Assembly (NCBI RefSeq): GCF_902804485.1
Contig: NZ_CADCST010000074.1
Span: forward strand, 1-39,388
Length of the DNA stretch: 39,388 nt
Direction of reading: 5' to 3'
Source: Flavobacterium collinsii
Lineage (GTDB): Bacteria > Bacteroidota > Bacteroidia > Flavobacteriales > Flavobacteriaceae
The notes beneath the pieces were generated by a model. It had not been told where the DNA came from and searched no databases. It saw nothing but the letters and a program-made list of their open reading frames with translations. The translations under genes and the position numbers were made by a program. Each line of letters starts with the position of its first letter. The stretch's first letter is position 1. Below are positions 24,460 through 33,155 of this stretch, in pieces.

Positions 24460-25341
24460 TTAATTTTTCTTTGCAAAAACCTTTTTAAATCCATTTACAA
24501 TTACTAAAACTACAAAACCTAATATTAAGCCTGTAACAAATTCTTTTATTATAGAAGGAACATTAATTTCTTCCATTAAATGATGTAAAAACGGAATATA
24601 GTGTACAAAAATTCCGCCTGCTACTAAAATCAAGGCAATTGTACCAATTACCGTTAAACTTTTAATTACTATAGGCAATGCTTTTACCAATATGTTTCCA
24701 ATAAATTTTGATATGCTTTTTTCTTTTTTACTAAACTTAATAAGCTTATAACCCGCCTCATCCATTCTGACAATAAGAGCAACAATACCATAAACACCAA
24801 CGGTTGCAATCAAGGCAATAATCGAAGTTACTATAATTTGCTGACCAAGTGGCTGACCAATTACAGTACCTAAAGCAATAATCACAATTTCTACTGATAG
24901 TATAAAATCGGTTACGATTGCTGATTTAATTTTTCCTTTTTCAGCCTCTAGAATTTCTTCTTCTGTAAACGTTTCTTCTGTTATCCCTTCTGATTCTTCG
25001 TGTTTGTGCGGAAATATAAATTCGTAGATTTTCTCTGCTCCTTCATAGGCCAAAAATAAACCTCCAAGTACCAGAATTATGATGATAGCTACTGGCAAGA
25101 AAGCGCTTAATAAAAAAGCAATTGGCAAAATAATTACTTTATTCAATAAGGAACCTTTGCTGATCGCCCATAATACCGGAAGCTCTCTCGAGGATGCAAA
25201 CCCCGAAGCTTTCTCAGCATTTACAGCCAAATCATCACCCAAAATACCCGCTGTTTTTTTTGCTGCAACTTTACTCATTACTGCAACATCATCCATGATT
25301 GCTGCGATATCGTCTAATAGTACGAAAAAACCTGATGCCAT
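24460..25341 (-). CDS. DUF808 (YedI-like) inner-membrane protein
   Basis: 293 residues. The N-terminus MASGFFVLLDDIAAIMDDVA and following AAKKTAGILGDDLAVNA segment are the DUF808/YedI hallmark. At least six hydrophobic helices follow (about 70-95, 140-165, 165-190, 215-240 and two near the end), and an acidic ITEETFTEEEILEAEKGK loop lies between helices near 120. The family has no established function. ATG start; its own terminator lies downstream, and a membrane miniprotein gene lies upstream on the same strand. Confidence 0.87.
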   Translation of the reverse strand: MASGFFVLLDDIAAIMDDVAVMSKVAAKKTAGILGDDLAVNAEKASGFASSRELPVLWAISKGSLLNKVIILPIAFLLSAFLPVAIIIILVLGGLFLAYEGAEKIYEFIFPHKHEESEGITEETFTEEEILEAEKGKIKSAIVTDFILSVEIVIIALGTVIGQPLGQQIIVTSIIALIATVGVYGIVALIVRMDEAGYKLIKFSKKEKSISKFIGNILVKALPIVIKSLTVIGTIALILVAGGIFVHYIPFLHHLMEEINVPSIIKEFVTGLILGFVVLVIVNGFKKVFAKKN

Positions 25342-25466
25342 TATACTTCTTTTGTTTTAGAAAAATCACTTAATTAACTGGTTTTAAATACACCAAATTA
25401 ATACGTGATCCTGGTTGTTTATTGCTGCGAATCTAAGACTTTTTTGTTGATTTTTCTAGCCAAAAA

Positions 25467-25586
25467 TTAACTGCATTGTCCTAAAAGCACCCAAATAATA
25501 ATAAACACGAAAATAGTTCCAAAACAGCCTCCACCTAATTTTTTCGCACCGTAACCTGCTATTAATCCTCTAAAAATATTGTTCAT
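25467..25586 (-). CDS. 39-residue Gly/Cys membrane miniprotein
   Basis: A short complete ORF, ATG at 25584-25586 and TAA at 25467-25469. The protein starts MNNIFRGLIAGYGAKK, continues with a Gly-Gly-Gly-Cys (Cys21) turn, a ~13-residue hydrophobic helix (TIFVFIIIWVLL) and ends GQCS (Cys38). The amphipathic basic N-terminus, glycine hinge and single membrane helix are coherent protein features rather than random sequence, and I have the impression that similar ~40-aa proteins recur in related genomes, which needs a search. It lies 125 bp upstream of the DUF808 membrane protein on the same strand. Function unknown. Confidence 0.65.
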   Translation of the reverse strand: MNNIFRGLIAGYGAKKLGGGCFGTIFVFIIIWVLLGQCS

Positions 25587-25726
25587 TGTATTTCGATTAA
25601 GATTATTTCTCTTTTGATTTGATTTTCAAACCACTATAGTAAAGATCATAACTTTATTGCAAATTATTTTACATTACTTTCAGAAAAATTTATATCATTT
25701 ATTGAATTACGAGTTTGCGTTCAAAC

Positions 25727-25753
25727 AAAAAACACCAGTATTTCTACTGGTGT
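25727..25753 (-). terminator. Terminator of the second LRR-like gene
   Basis: Nine-bp stem ACACCAGTA / TACTGGTGT (25732-25740, 25745-25753) with a 4-nt loop, then TTTTTTGTTTG on the minus strand, 34 bases past the stop codon. Confidence 0.85.
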
Positions 25754-25786
25754 CATTTTGGATATTATTCATAAAAAGAAATTAAC

Positions 25787-26827
25787 TTAATCTGTTGTAA
25801 CAGAATAGCCTCTGCTTACTAAAGTTGCTTTATAGGTAATACCTTGTCCTGTAGGAGGAGCCGGAGGATTCTGACCCTGTAACTGAACATAACTTCCTGT
25901 ATTAGAAGGAAGATTAAGTAATCGGTATAAAATTAGATTAACCATTGAACTTGAAAGCGCATTATTATTAAAATTAATGGATAAGTTTTTATCTGTAATT
26001 AATGCTAATGATGGTAATTCGATAGAAGTAAGAATCTTATTACTACTAAAATAAAGCCCTTTACATGAAGTTAACATAGGGAATAATATAGAAGTTAAAG
26101 ACGGATTATTTAAAATACCTGTGTCGTATCCATGCAGTGTTTTCATAAGAGGAAACCCAATTGAAGTAAGTTTGTCGTTGTTTGACACGTCCAAATCGTT
26201 ATATACTTCAGTAAGGTTACTTACATTCACATTCACTAACTTTAAGTTATTTTGGATTTTTAAATTTATTAAGCTCTTTATTACACTTAAATCTAAAGTC
26301 GTAAGGTTTGTTGTACTGGTAACATAAATATTCTCTGTATAAGGCCCCAATTCAGCGATAATCTGTGCTGCCGCCTGCGCATCTGTGACATCTCCCGTTA
26401 TAACAATACTTGGTTTTCCTTTATTTTGGCTGCTTCCGGCATATAATGCATAAGGCACACTTAGTAATTGACTTGTACCACTAATGGTATAATTAGTTCC
26501 TCCTGTTGGATCAATTTCTGTCTTGATAAAGTGTGATCCACTACCCCAATTTATTCCTGAAAAAGCTCCAGTAACGGCTGTTCCGCCTCCTATTTCTATA
26601 GTTGCCAATCCATTACTGTTTGTCGTTGTAGTTTGTGTTTCTACATAAGAAGCTGTACCACTTGCTGAACCTGCAAGTATACTCGTTTTGATACTCACTA
26701 AAGTACCGGCAACCAATGTACCGTCGGTTTTACGAATGACTGATTGGTAGCTCATTTTTTGCGGAGCCTGTGCAAATAAAATAGTAAAAGAGCTCAATAA
26801 TAGTAAGACTAGAGTAATTTTTTTCAT
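25787..26827 (-). CDS. Secreted LRR-like protein, paralogue B
   Basis: 346 residues. Signal peptide MKKITLVLLLLSSFTILFAQ, then a ~115-residue beta-rich head (QKMSYQSVIRK ... LLSVPYALYAGSSQ) of a type common at the N-terminus of flavobacterial adhesin or fibre-like proteins. A short bridge (TDAQAAAQIIAELGPYTENIY) leads to a leucine-rich-repeat-like tail (about 172-310) with repeated LxxLxLs...N..L.sv / sIxFPxL units, as in BspA or receptor-L-domain folds. It ends in PPAPPTGQGI and shows no T9SS sorting domain. The head is ~95% identical to paralogue A, while the tail is much more diverged. Probably secreted or surface-exposed; ligand unknown. ATG start. Confidence 0.78.
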   Translation of the reverse strand: MKKITLVLLLLSSFTILFAQAPQKMSYQSVIRKTDGTLVAGTLVSIKTSILAGSASGTASYVETQTTTTNSNGLATIEIGGGTAVTGAFSGINWGSGSHFIKTEIDPTGGTNYTISGTSQLLSVPYALYAGSSQNKGKPSIVITGDVTDAQAAAQIIAELGPYTENIYVTSTTNLTTLDLSVIKSLINLKIQNNLKLVNVNVSNLTEVYNDLDVSNNDKLTSIGFPLMKTLHGYDTGILNNPSLTSILFPMLTSCKGLYFSSNKILTSIELPSLALITDKNLSINFNNNALSSSMVNLILYRLLNLPSNTGSYVQLQGQNPPAPPTGQGITYKATLVSRGYSVTTD

Positions 26828-26880
26828 ATATTTTTTACTGTTAGAAAGTTATTTTTTATGACTTTAAACGTTTTTTATTG
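26828..26880 (-). pseudogene. Remnant of the T9SS gene 3' end (duplication scar)
   Basis: The spacer upstream of paralogue B aligns almost base for base with the spacer upstream of paralogue A, and then continues into the last ~10 codons of the T9SS gene (AAAACGTTTAAAGTCATAA, encoding KTFKVIK, against KTFKIIK there). One T is missing in the following run, destroying the stop frame; homology ends near 26880. It marks the end of the duplicated segment. Confidence 0.75.
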
Positions 26881-26921
26881 TCTTGCCATGCTACTTGCTG
26901 ACAAAAGGATTAATACTAAAC

Positions 26922-27959
26922 TTAATCCGTTGAAATGCTATTGTTCATTTTTATAGTTGCTTTATCGATAATCCCTTGTCCTGTAGGTGGAGCTGGTGGG
27001 GTCTGACCTGACAAATCAATAAACTTTCCGCTTGCAGGGGAAACATTGAGCAGTTTACTTAAAAGCGAATTGATGTGATAACTTGGAAGTGCATTTCTAC
27101 TTACTTGAAAACTGTACAGATTACTATAAAATGAAGAAAAAACTGGTAAATCAATATAAGAAAGAAACGCATTGCCACTAATGTAAATCGTTTTAGTTTT
27201 GGTCAATAAAGGAAAAGAAACAGATTGTAATGCCGAATTACCTGAAAAATAAATTTCAGAAGCAAGTACTGTTTTTAAAACGGGAAATGAAATGGAGCTT
27301 AATCTTGCATTACCTTCTACATATAACGCATTATAAACATCGCTAAGATTACTTAAATTTACACTAACCAAATTTGAATTACTTTTTATACTTAAGTCAA
27401 CCAGCCTTTTTGCAGCACTTAAATCCAAAGTTGTCAAATTTGTAGTATTCATAATGTAAATATTTTCTGTCTCAGGTCCTAACTCCGCCGCTACTTGTGC
27501 TGCTGCCTGAGCATCTGTAATGTCACCAGCAATTATTAAACTTGTTCTTCCTTTACTTTGGCTACTACCTGCATACAAGGCATAAGGTACACTCAACAAC
27601 TGACTGGTACCGCTAATGGTATAATTAGTCCCTCCTGTTGGATCGATTTCGGTCTTGATAAAATGTGAACCTGCACCCCAATTTATTCCAGAAAAAGTTC
27701 CTGTAATAGCTGTTCCGCCGCCTATTTCTATAGTAGCCAGTCCGTTACTGTTTGTCGTTGTAGTTTGTGTCTCAACATAAGAAGTTGTACCACTTGCCGA
27801 GCCTACCAAAATACTCGTTTTGATACTCACTAAAGTACCGGTAACCAATGTCCCATCGGCTTTACGAATGACTGATTGGTAGCTCATTTTTTGCGGAGCC
27901 TGTGCAAATAAAATAGTAAAAGAACTCAATAATAGTAATACCAGAGTAATTTTTTTCAT
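26922..27959 (-). CDS. Secreted LRR-like protein, paralogue A
   Basis: 345 residues with the same plan as paralogue B: identical signal peptide, beta-rich head differing at about seven of the first 134 positions, bridge TDAQAAAQVAAELGPETENIY, and LRR-like tail with units such as LTTLDLS, LSSISFPVLKT and LQSVSFPLLTK. The end is PPAPPTGQGI again; no sorting domain. It lies 22 bp after the T9SS-sorted gene on the same strand, and paralogue B follows 94 bp further, so all three are probably co-transcribed. The T9SS signal is absent, so export would be by Sec plus unknown outer-membrane passage. ATG start. Confidence 0.78.
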   Translation of the reverse strand: MKKITLVLLLLSSFTILFAQAPQKMSYQSVIRKADGTLVTGTLVSIKTSILVGSASGTTSYVETQTTTTNSNGLATIEIGGGTAITGTFSGINWGAGSHFIKTEIDPTGGTNYTISGTSQLLSVPYALYAGSSQSKGRTSLIIAGDITDAQAAAQVAAELGPETENIYIMNTTNLTTLDLSAAKRLVDLSIKSNSNLVSVNLSNLSDVYNALYVEGNARLSSISFPVLKTVLASEIYFSGNSALQSVSFPLLTKTKTIYISGNAFLSYIDLPVFSSFYSNLYSFQVSRNALPSYHINSLLSKLLNVSPASGKFIDLSGQTPPAPPTGQGIIDKATIKMNNSISTD

Positions 27960-27981
27960 ATATTTTTCTGCTGTTAGAAAG

Positions 27982-28476
27982 TTATTTTTTTATGATTTTA
28001 AACGTTTTTATTTTTTTACCGCCGTTACTCACAGTCAGAAAATAAATGCCGCTATTTAACCCTTGCATGGATACACTGGTATCAGGGCTTGTTACTTCTA
28101 CTTTTTTGGATACGATTTTTCCGTTAATATCAAATAATTGGCATGATAAATCATTCCATTCGTTTGTAGCGACAGCCAAACTAAGTACATCAACAGCTGG
28201 GTTGGGGTAAGCGGTCATTGCAAGAGTAATACCTTTAAATTCATCATTGCCGAGACTGACTATTTCATAAGCCTGTTGAACGCCTTGCAAAACAAATCCG
28301 TTAGCCCCCCCTTGTAAACTTGTATAAGCGGTCTGTCCCACTGAGTAGCCTGAGGAACCTCCACTCCCGGTAGCATTTCCACCTGAGGCTACTACACTCT
28401 CTTGTGAATAGCCACTGGTAATAAATGAAATACAGGTAATAAATAAAATTAAAAAAGTGTGTTGATTTTTTTTCAT
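27982..28476 (-). CDS. T9SS type A sorting domain-containing protein
   Basis: 164 residues. Signal peptide (to about SGYSQ) and a short Gly/Ser-rich segment (SGGNATGSGGSSGYSVGQ) followed by QGVQQAYEI. The C-terminal ~75 residues are a type A sorting domain: MTAYPNPAVDVLSLAV opens it, ...LFDINGKIV in the middle, LNSGIYFLTVSNGGKK and KTFKIIKK at the end. This targets the protein across the outer membrane by the type IX secretion system. The passenger is very small, so it is perhaps a linker or adaptor for the two LRR-like proteins that follow 22 bp downstream. ATG start. Confidence 0.88.
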   Translation of the reverse strand: MKKNQHTFLILFITCISFITSGYSQESVVASGGNATGSGGSSGYSVGQTAYTSLQGGANGFVLQGVQQAYEIVSLGNDEFKGITLAMTAYPNPAVDVLSLAVATNEWNDLSCQLFDINGKIVSKKVEVTSPDTSVSMQGLNSGIYFLTVSNGGKKIKTFKIIKK

Positions 28477-28501
28477 ATTGTTGATTTACTGATTGGTGAT
28501 C

Positions 28502-28509
28502 CAAATATA
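28502..28509 (-). promoter_or_regulatory. -7 element of the T9SS/LRR operon
   Basis: TATATTTG on the minus strand matches TAnnTTTG, 26 bases upstream of the T9SS gene ATG. No TTTG lies at the expected -33 distance. Confidence 0.5.
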
Positions 28510-28553
28510 TAACAATTCTTATACAGAATATTATTACTAAGAAGAGATTGCAT

Positions 28554-28590
28554 AAAAAAAGACACCAGCGTTTCTGCTGATGTCTTTTTG
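28554..28590 (-). terminator. clpB terminator
   Basis: Ten-bp stem AGACACCAGC / GCTGATGTCT (28560-28569, 28576-28585; one G-T pair) with a 6-nt loop and a T7 run on the minus strand, about 40 bases past the clpB stop codon. Confidence 0.85.
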
Positions 28591-28626
28591 AAATAATAAA
28601 GATGTGCTACATCTCTCTGATATAAA

Positions 28627-31230
28627 TTATTCTTCTTTATGAGTTTGGTTCCTGAAAACCAATTGCCCATCAAAAGCATCTAATAAAATGATACTGTCTG
28701 TTGTAATGTTTCCAGCCAGAATTTCTTTTGACAGTTGATTCAGCACTTCTCTTTGAACCACACGTTTTACAGGTCTTGCACCAAACTGAGGGTCATAACC
28801 TTTGTCTGATAAATAGGCGATAGCTTCTGGTGTTGCATCCATTGTAATGCCTTGCAGAGCTAACATCTTTGTAACGCTCTTCAACTGTAAACCTACAATT
28901 TTAGAAATATTATCCACTGTTAAAGGCGTAAACATCACAATCTCATCAATACGGTTGATAAACTCCGGACGAACAGTTTGTTTCAGCAAGCCTAAAACTT
29001 CAACTTTTGCAGCCTCGGTCGCTGATTCGATACTTCCTTTTAAATTTTCAAACTTATCTTGTATAATCTGACTTCCCATGTTAGAAGTCATAATGATAAT
29101 CGTGTTTTTAAAATCTGCCAGACGGCCTTTGTTGTCCGTTAAACGGCCTTCGTCCAAAACCTGAAGTAAGATGTTAAACGTATCAGGATGTGCTTTTTCA
29201 ATCTCGTCTAACAAGATTACGGAATATGGTTTTCTACGAACCGCTTCGGTCAATTGTCCCCCTTCATCATATCCCACATATCCCGGAGGTGCACCTACTA
29301 AACGACTCACACTGTGACGTTCCTGATACTCACTCATATCAATACGCGTCATGGCATTTTCATCGTCAAAAAGATACTCAGCCAAAGCTTTTGCCAATTC
29401 CGTTTTACCAACTCCGGTAGTTCCTAAAAATAAGAACGTTCCAACAGGTTTTTTCATGTCCTGCAAACCGGCACGACTTCTGCGTACGGCATCACTTACT
29501 GCTTCAATCGCTTCTTCCTGTCCCACGACACGTCTGTGCAATTCATCTTCCAGATGTAATAACTTTTCTCTTTCTGTCTGAAGCATTTTCATTACTGGAA
29601 TTCCGGTCCATTTTGCTACAACTTCGGCAATATCTTCACGGGTTACTTCTTCTTTTATCAAGGAATTACCAGACTGATATTCCTGTAATTGTTTTTGTAA
29701 AACTTCCAGACGTCCTTGTGCTTCTTTTACTTTTCCGTAACGAATTTCAGCTACTTTTCCATAATCACCGTCACGTTCAGCACGCTCAGCCTCATATTTA
29801 AAGTCTTCTAATTCTAATTTTACAGCCTGAATTCCGTCAACAACATCTTTTTCTGATTTCCATTTTGCATAAATTTCGTTGCGTTCTTCTTTTAAGTTCG
29901 CCAAATCCATGCGAAGAATTTTTAGCTTGCTTTCTTCTTTTTCACGTTTAATCGCTTCAATCTCAATTTCCAACTGCATGATCTTACGATCTAAAACATC
30001 CAATTCTTCCGGTTTTGAATTGATTTCCATACGCAGTTTTGAAGCCGCTTCGTCCATCAAATCAATGGCTTTGTCCGGTAAAAAACGATTGGTAATATAA
30101 CGTTGAGACAATTCAACCGCAGCAATAATCGCCTCATCTTTAATTTGAACTTTATGATGCGTTTCGTACTTTTCTTTAATTCCACGTAAAATCGAAATAG
30201 CACTTTCGGTATCCGGTTCGTCAATTAAGATTTTTTGGAAACGACGCTCCAGCGCTTTGTCTTTCTCAAAATATTTTTGATATTCATCCAAAGTTGTTGC
30301 ACCAATTGCTCTTAACTCACCACGAGCCAAAGCCGGTTTCAAGATATTTGCCGCATCCATTGCGCCTTCTCCTCCGCCAGCACCTACAAGTGTATGAATC
30401 TCATCAATAAATAAAACGATATCTCCTTCTGCAGCTGTAACTTCTTTTACTACCGCTTTCAAACGTTCTTCGAATTCTCCTTTAAATTTAGCACCGGCAA
30501 TCAATGCTCCCATATCAAGTGAGAAAACGATCTTATCTTTTAAATTTTCCGGCACATCACCGTCCACAATTCTATGTGCCAACCCCTCTGCAATAGCCGT
30601 TTTACCAACTCCTGGCTCTCCTATTAACATTGGGTTATTTTTTGTTCTACGCGTCAAAATCTGTAACACACGACGGATCTCTTCATCACGACCAATAACG
30701 GGGTCAAGCTTTCCGGTACGTGCCAGTTCGTTTAGATTTTTTGCATATTTATTTAATGAATTATAAGTTTCCTCAGCTGAAGCCGATGTTACTCTCTCTC
30801 CTTTACGAAGTTCTTCAATAGCTGCTTTAAGGCCTTTTCCAGTAACCCCCTGATCTTTTAGAATCTGAGAAACTTTGCTTTTTGAATCAAAAATAGCCAA
30901 AATTAAATGTTCGATAGAAACATATTCATCGTTCATTTTTTGTGCTATAATCTCCGCTTCATTCAATGCTTTGTTTGCGTCTCTGGAAAGCAATATATCA
31001 CCTCCGGAAACTTTTGGAAAGCTTTGAATTGTACTGTCTAATATTTGTAAAAACAACGGAACATTTACATTTAGTTTCTTCAGAATAAACGGAGCCACAT
31101 TTTCATCTACTTCAAAAATAGCTTTAAAAATGTGTTCGTTTTCTATCTGCTGTTGTCCGTTGCGTTGGGCCAATTGCTGTGACAGCTGAATGGCTTCCTG
31201 CGATTTAATTGTAAATTTATTTATGTTCAT
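28627..31230 (-). CDS. clpB: ATP-dependent disaggregase ClpB
   Basis: 867-residue Hsp100 chaperone that, with DnaK/DnaJ, pulls polypeptides out of aggregates through a hexameric pore. The N domain has two Clp_N repeats (1-~145). AAA1 has Walker A GEPGVGKT (204-211) and Walker [15 protein letters not shown]. The coiled-coil middle domain (~410-525) separates ClpB from ClpA/ClpC. AAA2 has Walker [10 protein letters not shown] near 605 and Walker [14 protein letters not shown]. There is no IGL/IGF loop for ClpP, as expected. ATG start. No CIRCE element or clear promoter is visible upstream. Confidence 0.97.
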   Translation of the reverse strand: MNINKFTIKSQEAIQLSQQLAQRNGQQQIENEHIFKAIFEVDENVAPFILKKLNVNVPLFLQILDSTIQSFPKVSGGDILLSRDANKALNEAEIIAQKMNDEYVSIEHLILAIFDSKSKVSQILKDQGVTGKGLKAAIEELRKGERVTSASAEETYNSLNKYAKNLNELARTGKLDPVIGRDEEIRRVLQILTRRTKNNPMLIGEPGVGKTAIAEGLAHRIVDGDVPENLKDKIVFSLDMGALIAGAKFKGEFEERLKAVVKEVTAAEGDIVLFIDEIHTLVGAGGGEGAMDAANILKPALARGELRAIGATTLDEYQKYFEKDKALERRFQKILIDEPDTESAISILRGIKEKYETHHKVQIKDEAIIAAVELSQRYITNRFLPDKAIDLMDEAASKLRMEINSKPEELDVLDRKIMQLEIEIEAIKREKEESKLKILRMDLANLKEERNEIYAKWKSEKDVVDGIQAVKLELEDFKYEAERAERDGDYGKVAEIRYGKVKEAQGRLEVLQKQLQEYQSGNSLIKEEVTREDIAEVVAKWTGIPVMKMLQTEREKLLHLEDELHRRVVGQEEAIEAVSDAVRRSRAGLQDMKKPVGTFLFLGTTGVGKTELAKALAEYLFDDENAMTRIDMSEYQERHSVSRLVGAPPGYVGYDEGGQLTEAVRRKPYSVILLDEIEKAHPDTFNILLQVLDEGRLTDNKGRLADFKNTIIIMTSNMGSQIIQDKFENLKGSIESATEAAKVEVLGLLKQTVRPEFINRIDEIVMFTPLTVDNISKIVGLQLKSVTKMLALQGITMDATPEAIAYLSDKGYDPQFGARPVKRVVQREVLNQLSKEILAGNITTDSIILLDAFDGQLVFRNQTHKEE

Positions 31231-31321
31231 ATGTATACGATTTAGGATTGATTATTAGTTATTTAGTCTGATGTCCTTAAAATTACAATTTATTGAATTA
31301 ATTTTTTAACTTTAAATACTC

Positions 31322-31329
31322 TAACTTTG
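31322..31329 (+). promoter_or_regulatory. ytxJ -7 promoter element
   Basis: TAACTTTG matches TAnnTTTG. It lies 109 bases upstream of the ATG, implying a ~100-nt leader; the -33 box is not clear. Confidence 0.4.
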
Positions 31330-31437
31330 CTTGAGAACATTCAAATTATATTCCATACTAAAAATACAGACAAAATGTCGCTTTAAATTAGTTTTTAGTC
31401 TATTTTTAACGCCAAAAAGTCATAAAACAAGTCAAAT

Positions 31438-31827
31438 ATGAGTTTTTTTAATTCAATCTTCGGAAATTCGGAGTCAGCAGACACTCCAAAAAACAATGTA
31501 AATTGGACAGAATTAACCGATATTGCCCAATTAATGGAGATCGAAACAATATCCAATGTAAAGCCGGTTGTTATTTTTAAACACAGTACCAGATGTAGTA
31601 TCAGCCGTATGGCTTTAAAACAATTTGAACGTGAATACGATTTAAAAGATACAGTAGACGCTTATTTTCTGGATTTAATAGCACACCGAGATGTTTCAAA
31701 TGAAATAGCAAGCAGATTCAATGTTTATCACGAATCTCCACAATTAATTTTAATCCGAAACGGAAAAGCTATTTATGATGTTTCACACAGCGATATTGAT
31801 GCGGAGTCTTTGAAAGATAAAGTTTGA
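31438..31827 (+). CDS. ytxJ: Bacillithiol system redox-active protein YtxJ (monothiol bacilliredoxin)
   Basis: 129-residue thioredoxin-fold protein. VVIFKHSTRCSISRMAL (44-60) carries the single redox Cys53, and ESPQLILIRNGKAIYDVSH supplies the cis-Pro and following strand. The family is found in bacteria that make bacillithiol and is thought to remove bacillithiol from mixed disulfides or to act in related thiol redox; several Flavobacteriia encode bacillithiol synthesis, but no bsh gene is in this window. It is divergent from clpB, which fits a shared stress context (inference). ATG start. Confidence 0.88.
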   Translation: MSFFNSIFGNSESADTPKNNVNWTELTDIAQLMEIETISNVKPVVIFKHSTRCSISRMALKQFEREYDLKDTVDAYFLDLIAHRDVSNEIASRFNVYHESPQLILIRNGKAIYDVSHSDIDAESLKDKV

Positions 31828-31838
31828 AAAATTTCTTT

Positions 31839-31979
31839 ACCATTAAGATATTAAGGTTCATTAAGAGCTTAACTTAATTATCTTATACTTTGTAATTGCT
31901 TTCAAAAAGAAAGCTTTAAACCACTAAGATATTAAGATTCATTAAGCATTTAACTTAATTTTCTTAATATCTTAATGGT
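31839..31979. repeat. Paired direct/inverted repeat in a convergent gap
   Basis: ACCATTAAGATATTAAG (31839-31855) is the exact reverse complement of CTTAATATCTTAATGGT at the other end (31963-31979). In addition a ~46-bp unit (31839-31884) recurs as a direct repeat at ~31920-31966. The element lies between the converging ytxJ and DUF2157 genes and could fold as a long hairpin serving both. Confidence 0.82.
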
Positions 31980-31988
31980 AAAAATCAA

Positions 31989-33155
31989 TCAAAAAGTTCC
32001 TTCTGAACCTCCTCCGCTAAAACCACCACCACCAAAATCCATTGGAGAGTTTTCAGGTTTCACTTCCGGTTTCATTCCAAAAGCAGAAGCAACAATTAAA
32101 GCTTCGGCGTTTAAAATGGCGTTTGATGTATTAATTCTGTCCGGTTTAAAGGTTAAACCTCTTTCTTTATCTTTCAGTTTTCTGATGGAAAAATAGGCTA
32201 TAGCAAATAAAACTACTCCACCCATTATCAATGCTACTTCTATTGGTAAAACTGAGTAATAAAACCGAATGGTGTAAATAGTAAAACAGATAGCTAAAAA
32301 ACTGATCCATAACATGATTCGATCTTTGTTTTTTACCGCCTGAACCAAATAGACAGCCGGCACTATAAATGTAAAAGCATAAAAAAAGTAAGCAAACGGA
32401 ATATCCTGTCCGGGAAGCGCAGCTGTACCTAAAAGTTCCGCAGAAAGTTCTCTTACAACCAAATAATTACACGAAAGGTAAAATAGAATCAAACAAAAGC
32501 TATTCGCTAACAAAAGACCATTATAGTAATAGCTTTTGGTTAGTTTTTGAATTGCTTTTTTAGTCAAAAAATAAAGCCCCGCAGCAAACAGCATGGTAAC
32601 AAATGGTAAAATTGTTTTTCCGGTTTCTCCAAATTCAAACAGGCTAAAAAACAAAACGGCAGTTGAGGCTAAACAAAACACTAACAACGACAGCAAATTC
32701 AAATATCTGCTATAAAGCAGGAATGACATAACAGCAACAAAAATAGCAATCATCAGCTCGTAACCTTCTGTTGTAATGGCAATAGCGAATCCTATATTTA
32801 AAATAGCTCCCAAAATAAAAGCATCATCCAGTCCATGTCCATAGTATTTTTGATTGGCTAAAAATTCTGCGCCACCCAAACCTACCAAAGCAAAAATATA
32901 ACAACAGATTTTAAAAAAGGCATCCTCTCCGCTAAGTCCCAATAACGAAATCGCACCGCAAATGGAGAGGTACAAAAATGAACCCAGCAGGAAAAATCCC
33001 AATCGGACCAATATGTTTTTTTGTCTTTTAAAAACAGTCAATTCTTTTTTAATCTGGTCCTTTTGTTCCTTATCAATAAAACCAGCTGAATGTAGAGAAG
33101 CGGCTTCTTCAATTAAAGCTAAATCATCTAACGCGCTTTTGTCATATATTATCAT
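31989..33155 (-). CDS. DUF2157-like polytopic membrane protein with Gly-rich tail
   Basis: 388 residues. A soluble N-terminal helical segment (LALIEEAASLHSAGFIDKEQ) is followed by about ten membrane helices (from ~50 to ~325). A cytoplasmic or periplasmic region follows, and the end is a glycine-rich tail, FGGGGFSGGGSEG, like those on TPM-type membrane proteins. The start ATG overlaps the stop of the upstream DUF2157 gene (ATGA), so the two are translationally coupled and probably form a complex. Function unknown. Confidence 0.72.
   Translation of the reverse strand: MIIYDKSALDDLALIEEAASLHSAGFIDKEQKDQIKKELTVFKRQKNILVRLGFFLLGSFLYLSICGAISLLGLSGEDAFFKICCYIFALVGLGGAEFLANQKYYGHGLDDAFILGAILNIGFAIAITTEGYELMIAIFVAVMSFLLYSRYLNLLSLLVFCLASTAVLFFSLFEFGETGKTILPFVTMLFAAGLYFLTKKAIQKLTKSYYYNGLLLANSFCLILFYLSCNYLVVRELSAELLGTAALPGQDIPFAYFFYAFTFIVPAVYLVQAVKNKDRIMLWISFLAICFTIYTIRFYYSVLPIEVALIMGGVVLFAIAYFSIRKLKDKERGLTFKPDRINTSNAILNAEALIVASAFGMKPEVKPENSPMDFGGGGFSGGGSEGTF

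Noticed and set aside
25787..28476. Diversity-generating retroelement targeting the LRR tails
   Set aside because: No reverse transcriptase, template repeat or A-biased substitution pattern is visible in the window; simple duplication and divergence suffices.
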